Below are positions 55,455-64,000 of a DNA stretch of 64,000 bases, one piece after another (the stretch's first letter is position 1; each line of letters begins with the position of its first letter). The notes below the pieces were generated by a model that saw only the letters and a list, made by a program, of their open reading frames with translations, searched no databases and had not been told where the DNA came from. The stretch is from NCBI GenBank assembly GCA_031771865.1, contig JASISA010000019.1, positions 682,001-746,000 of the forward strand, written 5' to 3'. The position numbers and the translations under genes are program-made. The stretch comes from Nothophaeocryptopus gaeumannii (lineage: Eukaryota; Ascomycota; Dothideomycetes; Mycosphaerellales; Mycosphaerellaceae).

Positions 55455-56429
55455 ATGGAGGACGACTCATACGTCCACCTCCTGTCGAGACGGCGCAAAC
55501 CAACACAGACGGAGCGAATGCAGCAGATCAACAGCAATTATCGCCACTATGCGCGCGTCAACAAGCGCCAGCACCCACGTCTGCGCTATACGCCACCTAC
55601 AGATGAAGATTTGGAAGGGAGTACCACTCCAGTGCGGCTTCCCCTTTCCATCCTCCCCAGTGAAACGGGCAAGCGGCGAGGCAATAAGGGCTATTGTCAG
55701 CAGCTGGCTCGTAATCTGGACCGGCATGACGAAAACCCTGGCGCGTACACTTCATCACTTGCAAGACCGCTTCCTCGACTCCTGCTGCTTCCACCAGAGT
55801 TGAGGCAGCAAATTCTTTACCACGCGGTCGACTGCCGAGCTATTGAGGACTGGCTGTTCTACCCGCGGCCAAATTCGGGCACGATGACGCTTGCGCTTGT
55901 ATGTAAGACTTTTGCGGCGGACTTAGTGGAGGTGCGAAAGATGTGGAATGTGAGCGAGAAGGAGCTGCGGAAGGAGCTGGACGCGCCGGATTTCAAGAAT
56001 TACATCAACGACTTAATGATGCCGTTCAAGCAAGCGAGTGCGGCGCTTGGACAGCGCCAGGCGTTGGGCTCAAAGAAGCAGCAGCGAAAGAAGGAAGCGA
56101 ATATTCAGGCTGCGAAGAAGCAGCGTAAGGCCGATCAAAAGGCTTTGAGCGAATTGGTGAAGGAGGATAAGGAGAGGTGGGAAAATGCGAACCAGGAGGA
56201 GGCTAAGCAGCTTGCAAAAAGCGCAAACAACTGGTGGAGTACGGCATGGCGTGGGCCGCATGGGTCTGATCGTGACGAGGATATGATCTGGACTCGATAC
56301 TATTGCATCTCGAGCAGTCGAGAAGAGCATAGAAATGGCTTTCACATGCTAACTCTTCACGCTAGTCGATTGCGTCATCTCAACGTCTGCCCTTCCAAAC
56401 TACTATTCCCTGCGCGGACCCGTCACTGA
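55455..56429 (+). CDS. F-box-like hypothetical protein
   Basis: An intronless frame of 324 aa. Near residues 107-155 there is an F-box-like pattern: RLLLLPPELRQQILYHAVD, then LALVCKTFAADLVEV. That is the usual LPxELxxxIL...LxxVCKxF motif of fungal F-box proteins, which recruit substrates to SCF ubiquitin ligases. The rest is a Lys/Gln/Ala-rich helical region (about 190-260, KKQQRKKEANIQAAKKQRK) and a short tail. The Cys/Trp-poor C-terminus after WTRYYCISSS may be mis-spliced. It lies just upstream of two broken cysteine-motif genes on the same strand. The F-box call is from a short motif only. Confidence 0.6.
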   Translation: MEDDSYVHLLSRRRKPTQTERMQQINSNYRHYARVNKRQHPRLRYTPPTDEDLEGSTTPVRLPLSILPSETGKRRGNKGYCQQLARNLDRHDENPGAYTSSLARPLPRLLLLPPELRQQILYHAVDCRAIEDWLFYPRPNSGTMTLALVCKTFAADLVEVRKMWNVSEKELRKELDAPDFKNYINDLMMPFKQASAALGQRQALGSKKQQRKKEANIQAAKKQRKADQKALSELVKEDKERWENANQEEAKQLAKSANNWWSTAWRGPHGSDRDEDMIWTRYYCISSSREEHRNGFHMLTLHASRLRHLNVCPSKLLFPARTRH

Positions 56430-56457
56430 CAACACACCAACACTGCACTCCGCCGAG

Positions 56458-57372
56458 ATGAACGAGTCGACTGAGATCGAAGCAGCCTGGACAGTGCACC
56501 GCACACTATGCGGCACATCCATCAAATCGACAGATCAACATCCCTATTATTGTCCGCGCGGCCACTGCGAGAGGGATGTAGACCTCTGTGACAGCGAGCT
56601 CTGCGCGACATTCATGGAAAAATGCAACACCAAGCTCATTCAGGATTGACACACTGAGAATGACAGCAAGACAGAGGCATACTCGCGGCTGTACGCCTTG
56701 CGCGACCGGGTCAAGGACCGTCTCCTAGGCTATAGCGAAGATAGTACGGAACTTAGCATGTGCCGGGCCCGTAGCAGACAGGTCGAAGCGGAGTGGCTTG
56801 CAGCTCTCAGTCGAAACTCCTGCGTGTGCGAGACATGCTGCCTGTTCATTCGGAGGACAGATGTCAAGCTCATTGCAGAAGAGAATGCTGCTATTCGCAA
56901 GATCGCTCGAGACCTCGAAGCCCAGCTCACCGAATCGGAAGAGAAGGAAATGGCGGGTACCGATTTCCAGTAGGGCCTGTGGGAACACCTGGAGCGACTC
57001 GATGCTGAGCGCAAGGACACCAGAAACGCAGAGCAAGCGAACGATGTCACAGCTCAGAATAACCCCCTGCCTGCCGTTACTTCGCAGAACCCAAAGAAGA
57101 AAAAAAGAGGACGAAGAAATGGGAGACCCTTGCCGTGCTTCCGTCGGCTGGCTTCAGCGCAGGTGCGGATGACATCGCACATCAGCACGAGTATTCTTGG
57201 GGCGCAGGAGAAGAGAGAGATGGTTGACAGGACTAGTAATTTCCAAGATATCTCGAAAGCGTCGCGAGCATCGTCGGACCGACTGTACACAGTGATTACT
57301 ACGGCGAGTTCGGCCGCACTGGATCATACAGAGGTCACGGAGCTGGTGATACGAAGCTGGAACGACGGATGA
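56458..57372 (+). pseudogene. cysteine-motif gene, copy A, broken by two in-frame stops
   Basis: One reading frame runs 304 codons from the ATG at 56458 to the TGA after RSWNDG, interrupted only by TGA at 56647-56649 and TAG at 56971-56973. Sequence on either side stays in phase and coding-like. No intron with valid splice sites can remove either stop. The N-terminal part has the motif C-P-x2-H-C-x6-C-x4-C (YCPRGHCERDVDLCDSELC). Next come a helical part, EWLAALSRNSCVCETC, a coiled-coil-like stretch (ENAAIRKIARDLEAQLTE) and a basic KKKKRGRRNGR patch. Both stops are one C-to-T change away from CGA (Arg) and CAG (Gln). The family is unknown to me. Copy B downstream shares the motif spacing. Confidence 0.7.
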
Positions 57373-57840
57373 ACCCAAGCAAATAATGCTTTTTCGGATC
57401 GTTCATGGCGAAGGTAGGACGCGAGAGAGGGTTGTGCAAGCAAGAACAATGGATGGTTGAGTCAACAATACTGGAAAGTACGAACTTGTCGACAGCCATA
57501 GAGCAAAGGAACCTTGTGGGAGGTGGTATTTGATCGACTACTGACATCGCTTCTTTGGTAACAAGGCTTGAGGCAATTACTTGACTAGAACGGATCCCCG
57601 TGTAAAAATGAAGGCGCTGACTCTTTCCTTTTCAATCCTGGCCCTCATACAGGAGCTGTCAGTTACCAAACTCCCGCAATCGCGGCAGTAGCGTCAGGCT
57701 TGTGGTTTCTCCGATCTCTCCTTGACATCCGAACGTCAACACTGAACTTACAACGACTACGCATTACTACAATTGCGGCAAACTACTGGGGTCTCGCTCT
57801 GACTCCTCTGGGCGCGGGCGAGGAGATCTGCTCGCTGCCG
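57373..57840. other. spacer between the two broken paralogues
   Basis: About 470 bp with no supported gene. The copy B frame is open upstream to 57700, but similarity to copy A starts only after 57841. Confidence 0.35.
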
Positions 57841-58334
57841 ATGGAAGCTTCGTTTCATTCGAGCGACCACACCCGACCTTGTCCGTACGACTGTCCAAAG
57901 GATCACTGTACGCACATTTATCCTCGATGCCAAGATCCGTGGTGCCACAATCGTCTTCTGTTCCAACACCAAGAGCTCCAGTAGGACTGTCCACGGAAAC
58001 AGCAAGAGCTTCTTACTTGTATCAATAAACTTGACGAGCTCAGGGCAACGATTCAATTTCGATGGGGATGGAGTCTGCGGTAAGAAACATTTCAAAAGGA
58101 AGAAGCAGCAGAAATCGCTCAATAGACAGATGCAGGAAATACTCTGACCGCGAATGGTACGATCTCAAAGCGCAAAGCAGGATACAACATGATGAGTGCC
58201 TGAGTTGCGCAGTGGAAGGGCTGAAGGTAGAAGCGAAACGCAGGACAATGTATCATGTGCTGTTTCGCGAGGAAGCACGAAAGCTACGCGAATACATTGA
58301 AACTTGCACGCCAGATGAGCAAGTGAAGCTGTGA
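57841..58334 (+). pseudogene. cysteine-motif gene, copy B, broken
   Basis: The ATG at 57841 opens MEASFHSSDHTRPCPYDCP with the motif C-P-x2-H-C-x6-C-x4-C (DCPKDHCTHIYPRCQDPWC), identical in spacing to copy A. A TAG at 57982-57984 (again directly after a CAG codon) breaks the frame. It continues in phase to a TAA near 58080 and resumes in another frame as KYSDREWYDLKAQ...DECLSC and REEARKLREYIE. Those segments match copy A's EWLAAL...CVCETC and RKIARDLEAQL parts. A GTAAGA donor and TAG acceptor around 58080-58124 could be an intron, so the frame change may be natural, but the TAG is not removable. It is shorter than copy A, without the basic tail. Confidence 0.6.
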
Positions 58335-59002
58335 GAACTCCCCATACAAATCGAATGCCGCTGCTTACATCTTCGTAGACAACTCTTTCATAACTGTCGG
58401 AGATAGCGCGAGCACGAAGCAGCACGGAGACGTGATGGGGAGACCACTGACAAGCTAGAAGAAAGGGATCGCAAGGACACGATGATCGCATGTACATGTT
58501 GGCTCAGTGCTTTCCATTGCTCACTATTGCTCCAAGGACAACGTACTGTAGATACGAGCAATGTATGGTTGCAATGGACCGCTGCTTTTCAGACACCTCA
58601 TATCACTTGCGCAGAGTCCCTCGCTGCACGATTCGACTCTCTCTGTCCTTCTCGGGAAACTCCATTTACTGTTCTCTCCAGCGTGTTCTCTTTCCACCGT
58701 TCGGCATCGACTCTCGCGGTAGCGCACGCTCACATTCCTGTGAGGGCCAGTACGTCCTCATCCTCAGCTTAAGCTTGCCTTCCGCCTGATCTCAACTTGA
58801 TCTCAATTGACGTCTTGAAATGACTTGGGTCTTCAAAAGGCTTGTCAATGCTCTGTTGCTGGTCTTGCGCTCTCTCGATGTACCAGGAGAAGAACACTCT
58901 GGAAGTGCACCCGATGTGCGTGGCTCCTCCAAATGAATTGGGGTGTTTCCACTCTCCAACACCAGCTTCGTAAATGACGGCGCTCTGGAGGTGGTATTTT
59001 AT
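58335..59002. other. intergenic region
   Basis: About 670 bp between copy B and the 3' end of the deacetylase gene. No supported gene. Confidence 0.35.
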
Positions 59003-61532
59003 CTATGGCCCCAAGATTGGTGCCACACCAGTCGGGCTCCTGTTTCCGCTTCCATTGCCCGATACAACCGCTGGAGGTGCCAGCGAGTGGTCTGGAGCAA
59101 ACGCAAGTGACGGAGAGAGCGTCAATGTCGCCTGATGTGGAGGCACCTTTCTCGGGCTTTCCGGCTCCTTCATCTCAGTATCATCAGGCTGCCAATCTCC
59201 AACCTCTTCCAGCATCTCCTCAAATATCTCGTTCTTGTGTTCAACCAGCATGTCAGTGAGCGTATTGCCGTCGCTTTGTGTGACACGGCCAAACCGTTTC
59301 TTTGGCTTCCGCACCAAGTCGCTCGAGAAGTAAGCATGATCTTGGGCCACAAGGACCAAAGATGTGCTGTAGTACCAGGAAGGTAGCTGATCGTTGCCAA
59401 CGAGTGATTTGCAAGACATCAAGGAGACATCTTCAACGAAAGAGATGACTTTGGACAGTCTCTGCATTGCACGGTCCTCGTTGCTCTTGATGAGATTGAT
59501 AATTGCACCATGGCCAGTGTTTGTTCCCATCAAGAATATGCTCTGGTACTCGTTGAGCTCGATGTAGTTGTCCCAGAGATACTTGAGAAGGATAGTAGCC
59601 TCTCGAGTACGAAACTCGACGCTGTCGCTGGCTTGACCTTCCAAGGAGTCGTCATCTTGGTCGACTACGTGCTTCGGCAGGTTTACGTCGATGACAGCAA
59701 AGCCACGTTTCACGGCCGTGTCGACGTAGGTCTTCACAACATCAGTCTTCGATCGTGTCAGCTGCCTGCCTGCTTCGAGCAGCATCAAGGTTCTCACTTA
59801 CCACGTAGGTGTTATGCAGCTCAATCTTTCCGGTACGAGGATCAGGTTGAGCTATCATCTCTGGCGGATCGTGTAGGATCACAAGCAATGGCCTGCCAGA
59901 CTCCTCGTAGTTCGGTGTCGCCAGCACCTGCTCATGGAATTCCTTGGCAAGAAACTCACGATTGATGAAAAGCGGTGTCATTTGGTACTCGTCCCACAGT
60001 GTCCTGGACTGCCACGATCGCACAACATTGTGCACTCGCTCGCCTCGAGGAGGGCCCGCGAGTCTGGCCGAAGGATCCTTGGGATACAAGCAGGACCAGA
60101 ACTTGCTCTGTTGCCGTAGTACCAGCTTCACATCGTCAACCCCTGACACAGTCGGTTCAAGGTTTTCCAGTCGGTCCGGGGGCTCTCCCATCAATGTGCG
60201 GCCGACAGCGCAAGCTGAGCGGGCGATTGATTCGAGGTTGTAACCACCCTCTAGACAAACAGCAACCTTGCCATTCGCAAGTGACATGAGCATATGTGTC
60301 ATGTGAGCGTATCCAGCAGGCGTGACTTTGCAGCCGCCAAGCATATCGCCCTCAGCCGCATCAAAGCCTGCTGCGATAATGACGAGGTCGGGATTAAACT
60401 CCGTCGCAATTGGCATGACCACCTGCTGAAAGGCGTAGATATAGTCTGCATCGCCCATGCCCTGCTTGGACCAGGGTATGTTGACGTTCTTTCCCAGGCC
60501 AGCGCCCTCTCCGCAATGCAAGTGATCACCGTATGGCGGCCTGTTGTCGCGGTACGAGTGTTCTGGATAGAATGTGCCTCTCTTGTGGACGTGTAGCGAA
60601 ATGTATAGCACATTCGGATCGCTGTAGTTCGCTTGCTGGATGCCATTGCCGTGATGTACGTCCCAGTCTAGGATGAAGACTTTCCTGCATGGGTTTTTGA
60701 CGTCTCTGAATTCCCTCTGGCATACTTTAGTTGCAATGCTGACGTTGTCGTAAAAGCAGAATCCTTTGGCATCTTCACGTTCGGCGTGATGACCCGGGGG
60801 CCTAATGACCGCAAAGACGTTCTTGACCTTGCCGAGGATAATGGCTCGACAAGCCTCGATCGCACCTCCTGCAGACAGTGCGGCGCAGTAAGGTGTGCTG
60901 TTGGAAAGGTAAATTGAATCGTTTTGATGTCCAGGATGCTGCTTCTCCTCGATGAGCTCATCACCGCTGAGAGTGCTCAGCGATTGAACCCATTCCCAAT
61001 GCTTGAGGGTGTGAACTAGCAGGACCTCTTCCCGCGTCACCATCCTGGTATCGATGCGACCCATGTAATAGTCGCCAGCAGGTCCCGAATCGCCAGCCCG
61101 CCATGCTAAGCCAGCATTAACGAAGGCTTCGAAGATGGCATGGATCCTTCGAGGGTCTTCTGGATGAAGATCATCCTCCGAAGGTTCTGCTTCCACGTGG
61201 AATCTCATACGGACATCGTAGACTAGGCCAGTCTGCGATGTGGCGTAGGGCAGGCTTGCACACTTTGCAGGCTTGGGACCATCCTGCCGCACAGTCAACT
61301 GGTCAAGGGAAGGTATGTCTCTTTGAACACCTTTGCCCTTCAAAGATGTCGCGTAGTTCTGTCGTGGCAAGGGGCCAGTTCCGTCGTATGAGCTCATTGC
61401 TCCGATGACTTGCCTTCCGGAGACGTCGAGACCCGCGCTCTGGGCGAGGAGTGACGGGTAATGCTCAGTCGTTGGATGAGCGTTATCATCGCCATCCTGC
61501 ATGTTGACGTCTGATCTCTCTTCTTGCTCCAT
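59003..61532 (-). CDS. hda1: class II histone deacetylase (HDA1/Clr3-like) with Arb2 domain
   Basis: A zinc-dependent histone deacetylase for gene silencing in the nucleus. Exons 61532-59802 and 59746-59003 with a 55 bp phase-0 intron (GTAAGT...CTGAC...AAG) give 824 aa. The deacetylase domain covers about 110-450 with RPPGHHAERE (about 245-254), DWDVHHGNG (about 289-297), a catalytic-pocket stretch IIAAGFDAAEGD and LEGGYN (about 426-431). The C-terminal Arb2 region (about 540-745) includes PLLVILHDPPE, RGFAVIDVNLPKHV and a FLMGTNTGHGAIINL turn. The splice joins LHNTYV to TDVVKTYVDTAV, matching the family. The final 60 residues are Ser/Pro-rich. The ATG at 61532 (MEQEERSDV) is the first ATG; the frame upstream has none. 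Confidence 0.95.
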
Positions 61533-61880
61533 GTTGACAAGAAGAGAGCGGGGCCAAGAGCCCGTCACTTGCTCATGCCGGCCGGTTCAGTACTTCAAGG
61601 TTGTGACTACCGTTTGTCAGTTTTCCAAAGTGGACGAGAAGTCGGGAGTGGAGTAAGCACTCCATCTCCCGCAGATGAACAATGAACAGATGCTGGGAGT
61701 ACGCGAAACAGCCCTGGTATCGCGCGAACGCAGGGAGAAGCTATTCTAGCCGATTATGGACTTACAGTTCTCTGAGCTCGCGCTCTACGCGCAGCCTTTT
61801 TGGCGTGACCTTTGCGGTGCAAGCTATAAGGTGCGCTGTGAATTAGTCGCGTGGTAGTGGTGTGCGTCGCGGCGTCTAGT
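61533..61880. other. upstream region of the deacetylase gene
   Basis: About 350 bp, presumed promoter of the minus-strand deacetylase. It merges into the AT-rich patch. Confidence 0.4.
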
Positions 61881-62175
61881 ACTTAGTTGAAGAAGTTAAG
61901 AGCGTAAAGCGAGGTAGAGATTAAAGTCGCTTAGTAAATTTTATGCTAGCGCATATCACGTGACTAGCTAGTGAGGGTCTAAGTCATGGCTTAAAATTAA
62001 TCAAGTAGCTATAGAGGACTATTGAACTTTATAAATACTAGTTAATATTATAAATAATTATATAATAGAGACTATTAGATTAGCATAGCTATTTTAGAGT
62101 CTCTATTTATTATTGAATGGCTTTCATGCTTAATAGTCATCTAATAGGTACTATTCAATTCGAGGTATCAAGAGA
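61880..62175. repeat. AT-rich, TpA-rich patch, probable RIP-mutated repeat relic
   Basis: About 300 bp with abrupt AT richness against the GC-richer flanks, dense in TA, TAG and CTA (tagctatagaggactattg; tataaataattatataatag). Reading frames are closed everywhere. Such patches in ascomycetes usually come from repeat-induced point mutation of transposon copies. No terminal repeats or element identity could be recognised. Confidence 0.55.
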
Positions 62176-62915
62176 AGAATTCCTGGAAAGCTTCCTATAA
62201 TGTCCCCTTTATTCCAGAAGCTCTCCGTAGCTGCACGCGCTTTCCCTTCACGCGTCTCGAAGTGGTTCTCCGTCACATCGGCATGAGCATGATCGCATCA
62301 GGCGGCAATGGCTGCACAGTGGTCAAGATGACTGTCGTTGAGTCTTCGACCTCACTTCAAATTCCACCATACGACTGTTGTTACAAGCAACCAGCTTCGG
62401 TGCTCCTGTGCTCATCATGCGCACGACCTGTGCTACATATGTGCTACACCTATCGCTCTTCATCAAAGGCAAAGGCACGACTCTCGTTAGAGCCTTCCTG
62501 CTCGTTTGGCTGAGACTGATATACCAGCTAAATGCCAGCCAAGGGACACAAGTTCGGATCCATATCTCCGACTTCGAGTTTGATTCCTGGAAGCTAATTT
62601 ACAGTATTCACCGAGCCGTCATGAGCAGAGAAATCAGTGAGAAGAGCAGAACTTCTGCTAATTCAAGGAAGCGAACGTGTACGCGGTTGAAACATGTAAC
62701 GCCACTTGACGAGCAAAACAAGGCGTGGCACTACCGAGACCTCCTGGAGTATTTCCTGTAGCATTACTCAGGCTGTGCAGGTCACTCTCCAGACGGTGTT
62801 CACAACACCAAATCAGGTACGCTTCCTCGATGTGGACCTTCAGCTCAGGCACGTATATGAAAGGATGGATACCTCAATTATGTTCAGCCAACCTCAAAGG
62901 ACCCCAAGAGTCACC
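62176..62915. other. intergenic region upstream of the secreted-protein gene
   Basis: About 740 bp. A 127-codon plus-strand frame at 62378-62761 has no recognisable features and is not supported. Confidence 0.35.
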
Positions 62916-63428
62916 ATGAAGACCTTGAGTCCCATCAAAACCTCAATCACTATCCTCGTCCTCGGCTTTACTCACGCCCTCTCAACCCCGGCCTCCGATC
63001 CAAGCGGCGTCCAAATGATGGTCTTCTCGAAACTCGACTGCTACTACGTCGCACTAGACCATTCCACTACCGAGCCGCACTTCGAGTGCCATAACGTCTA
63101 TGGTGCCGAAGCAAGGCCGGTGCACGTGACGGGTCTAGGAAGATGTAATGCTATTCTGTTCAACGGGCCAAACTGTCGAGGACTTCAAGATTGTTTGATT
63201 GCAACAACTGAGCTTCAAGTGCCATCAAGTCAAAATTTTCGACACAAGCGTACTGCTATGTCGAATCTTCCAAAGCTCAAGTATTCATCCATCCAGATGA
63301 TACAATCCTCTCCAAGCCTTCAACTACAATCCTCCCTAAGCCTCCGAGTATTGCAACGCAGCTGCCTTAACTTTCGACAATCTCTGCTCTTCCAATCTTC
63401 TCTCAAGCTTGCTTGCAAGTTCCATTAG
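62916..63428 (+). CDS. small secreted cysteine-containing protein (effector-like candidate)
   Basis: The ATG at 62916 (context CACCATGA) gives 170 aa starting MKTLSPIKTSITILVLGFTHALSTP, a good signal peptide with likely cleavage around ALS/TP. The mature part has five Cys in about 60 residues: LDCYYVALD, FECHNVYG, LGRCNAI, GPNCRGL and QDCLIA. After about residue 95 the sequence turns Ser/Gln/Leu-rich and unnatural-looking, and it overlaps the convergent gene by 26 bp. The true protein therefore probably ends or is spliced earlier. It belongs to no family I know. Small size, secretion and position beside an AT-rich patch are the usual marks of fungal effector candidates, but function is inference only. 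Confidence 0.55.
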   Translation: MKTLSPIKTSITILVLGFTHALSTPASDPSGVQMMVFSKLDCYYVALDHSTTEPHFECHNVYGAEARPVHVTGLGRCNAILFNGPNCRGLQDCLIATTELQVPSSQNFRHKRTAMSNLPKLKYSSIQMIQSSPSLQLQSSLSLRVLQRSCLNFRQSLLFQSSLKLACKFH

Positions 63429-64000
63429 CGTCCTGAACAACCGCCTCCTCCAGAAGTTTCATGTCCTCAGTGCTGACCAAAAGCGCCTCGCCACCATCGG
63501 AAGCAGGCTCACGTGAACCGAAAGCGCTTCGAATCCGCATGCCGATCGCGGTCCGACCTAATGGTACAGCTTTCAGGATATCGCGTACAGTCACGCCCTT
63601 GCCATCCTGTCCCTCGACCGTGATCCAGTCGCCATCGCAAATGCAGCCGCCGTTGAAGACACCCACGTCGAGCTTGCGAGCTGGCGGCATGGTGACGTAC
63701 ATCTCCACGAATGAGTAGTTGTCAGAAAATACGGACTGAAGTTTGATCCATTCGAAGACGCCATAATGGATATTTGCTGTAGTCATCAGGCGGGTAGTCG
63801 GATACAAGCCAGATGGACGGTCGAGAAGCAGCGGGTTGACTTCATTTGGGATGTAATCAATTCTCTGCGGCTCGTGCTTGTCGAAGGCATAGGCGTAGCA
63901 GTGCTCTAGTACTGGCAGCTTGCGACTCTTGTTGCCGCGCTTTGTCTGGCGTGTGAGGATGACCTTCGGCTCCTCCGCGTGCAGGAAGAGTCTCTGGCGT
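63403..64000 (-). CDS. uncharacterised protein, 5' end beyond the window
   Basis: The minus-strand frame is open from the window edge to the stop at 63403, about 198 codons, and continues past 64000, so its start is not seen. The visible part begins RQRLFLHAEEPKVILT and includes CYAYAFDKHEPQRIDYIP, a strand-rich stretch (NYSFVEMYVTMPPARKLDV), VFNGGCICDGDWITVEG and VRDILKAVPLGRTAIGMRIR. It has no signal peptide or membrane segment in the visible part. It looks like a genuine globular protein (even composition, no low complexity), but I recognise no family. Confidence 0.55.
   Translation of the reverse strand, partial: RQRLFLHAEEPKVILTRQTKRGNKSRKLPVLEHCYAYAFDKHEPQRIDYIPNEVNPLLLDRPSGLYPTTRLMTTANIHYGVFEWIKLQSVFSDNYSFVEMYVTMPPARKLDVGVFNGGCICDGDWITVEGQDGKGVTVRDILKAVPLGRTAIGMRIRSAFGSREPASDGGEALLVSTEDMKLLEEAVVQDANGTCKQA

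Overview
The window reads as nuclear DNA of a filamentous ascomycete. Genes on both strands carry short introns of about 47-70 bp with GTRNGT donors, CTNAC-like branch sites and CAG/TAG/AAG acceptors. Gene content is typical of Pezizomycotina: a Zn2Cys6/fungal-specific transcription factor, a fungal rhodopsin-domain membrane protein, an HDA1-type deacetylase with an Arb2 tail, CRT10, AIM6, GGC1 and FMP32-like proteins. A dothideomycete is my best guess, from general gene style only. All exon boundaries were placed by eye from splice motifs and frame continuity.

Layout. 0.6-8.2 kb: a zinc alcohol dehydrogenase, a possible small membrane protein, a fatty-acid desaturase-like protein, a four-helix membrane protein and a protein with an internal MIF/tautomerase domain. 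8.2-10.5 kb: no supported gene. 10.5-21.2 kb: a DUF952 protein, a Zn2Cys6 regulator, a PUS9/RIB2-like pseudouridine synthase, a short kinesin-3-like motor and the Pol III subunit RPC4. 21.7-22.4 kb: relic of a secreted-protein gene. 23.5-30.6 kb: a serine palmitoyltransferase small-subunit-like protein, CRT10, an uncharacterised protein and the mitochondrial GTP/GDP carrier GGC1. 31.2-38.4 kb: a protein with 60-residue tandem repeats, a SnoaL/NTF2-like protein, an FMP32/MCUR1-like mitochondrial protein and an MFS transporter. 39.3-41.5 kb: two broken gene fragments (AAA+ ATPase tail; FAD oxidase). 43-54.3 kb: AIM6, cohesin SCC3, urease accessory UreD, a seven-exon rhodopsin-domain protein and a glycine-zipper protein. 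55.4-58.3 kb: an F-box-like protein followed by two related, broken cysteine-motif genes. 59-64 kb: the HDA1-type deacetylase, an AT-rich RIP-like patch, a small secreted cysteine-containing protein and a gene running off the end.

Most intact genes are unrelated housekeeping functions: chromatin and cohesion, Pol III transcription, tRNA modification, mitochondrial transport, sphingolipid synthesis and nickel-enzyme maturation. I see no biosynthetic cluster. The unusual part is a set of decayed genes at 21.7, 39.3, 40.8, 56.5 and 57.8 kb, several interrupted by stop codons explained by single C-to-T changes, plus an AT-rich patch beside a secreted-protein gene. I found no tRNA or rRNA gene, no intact transposon and no CRISPR array.
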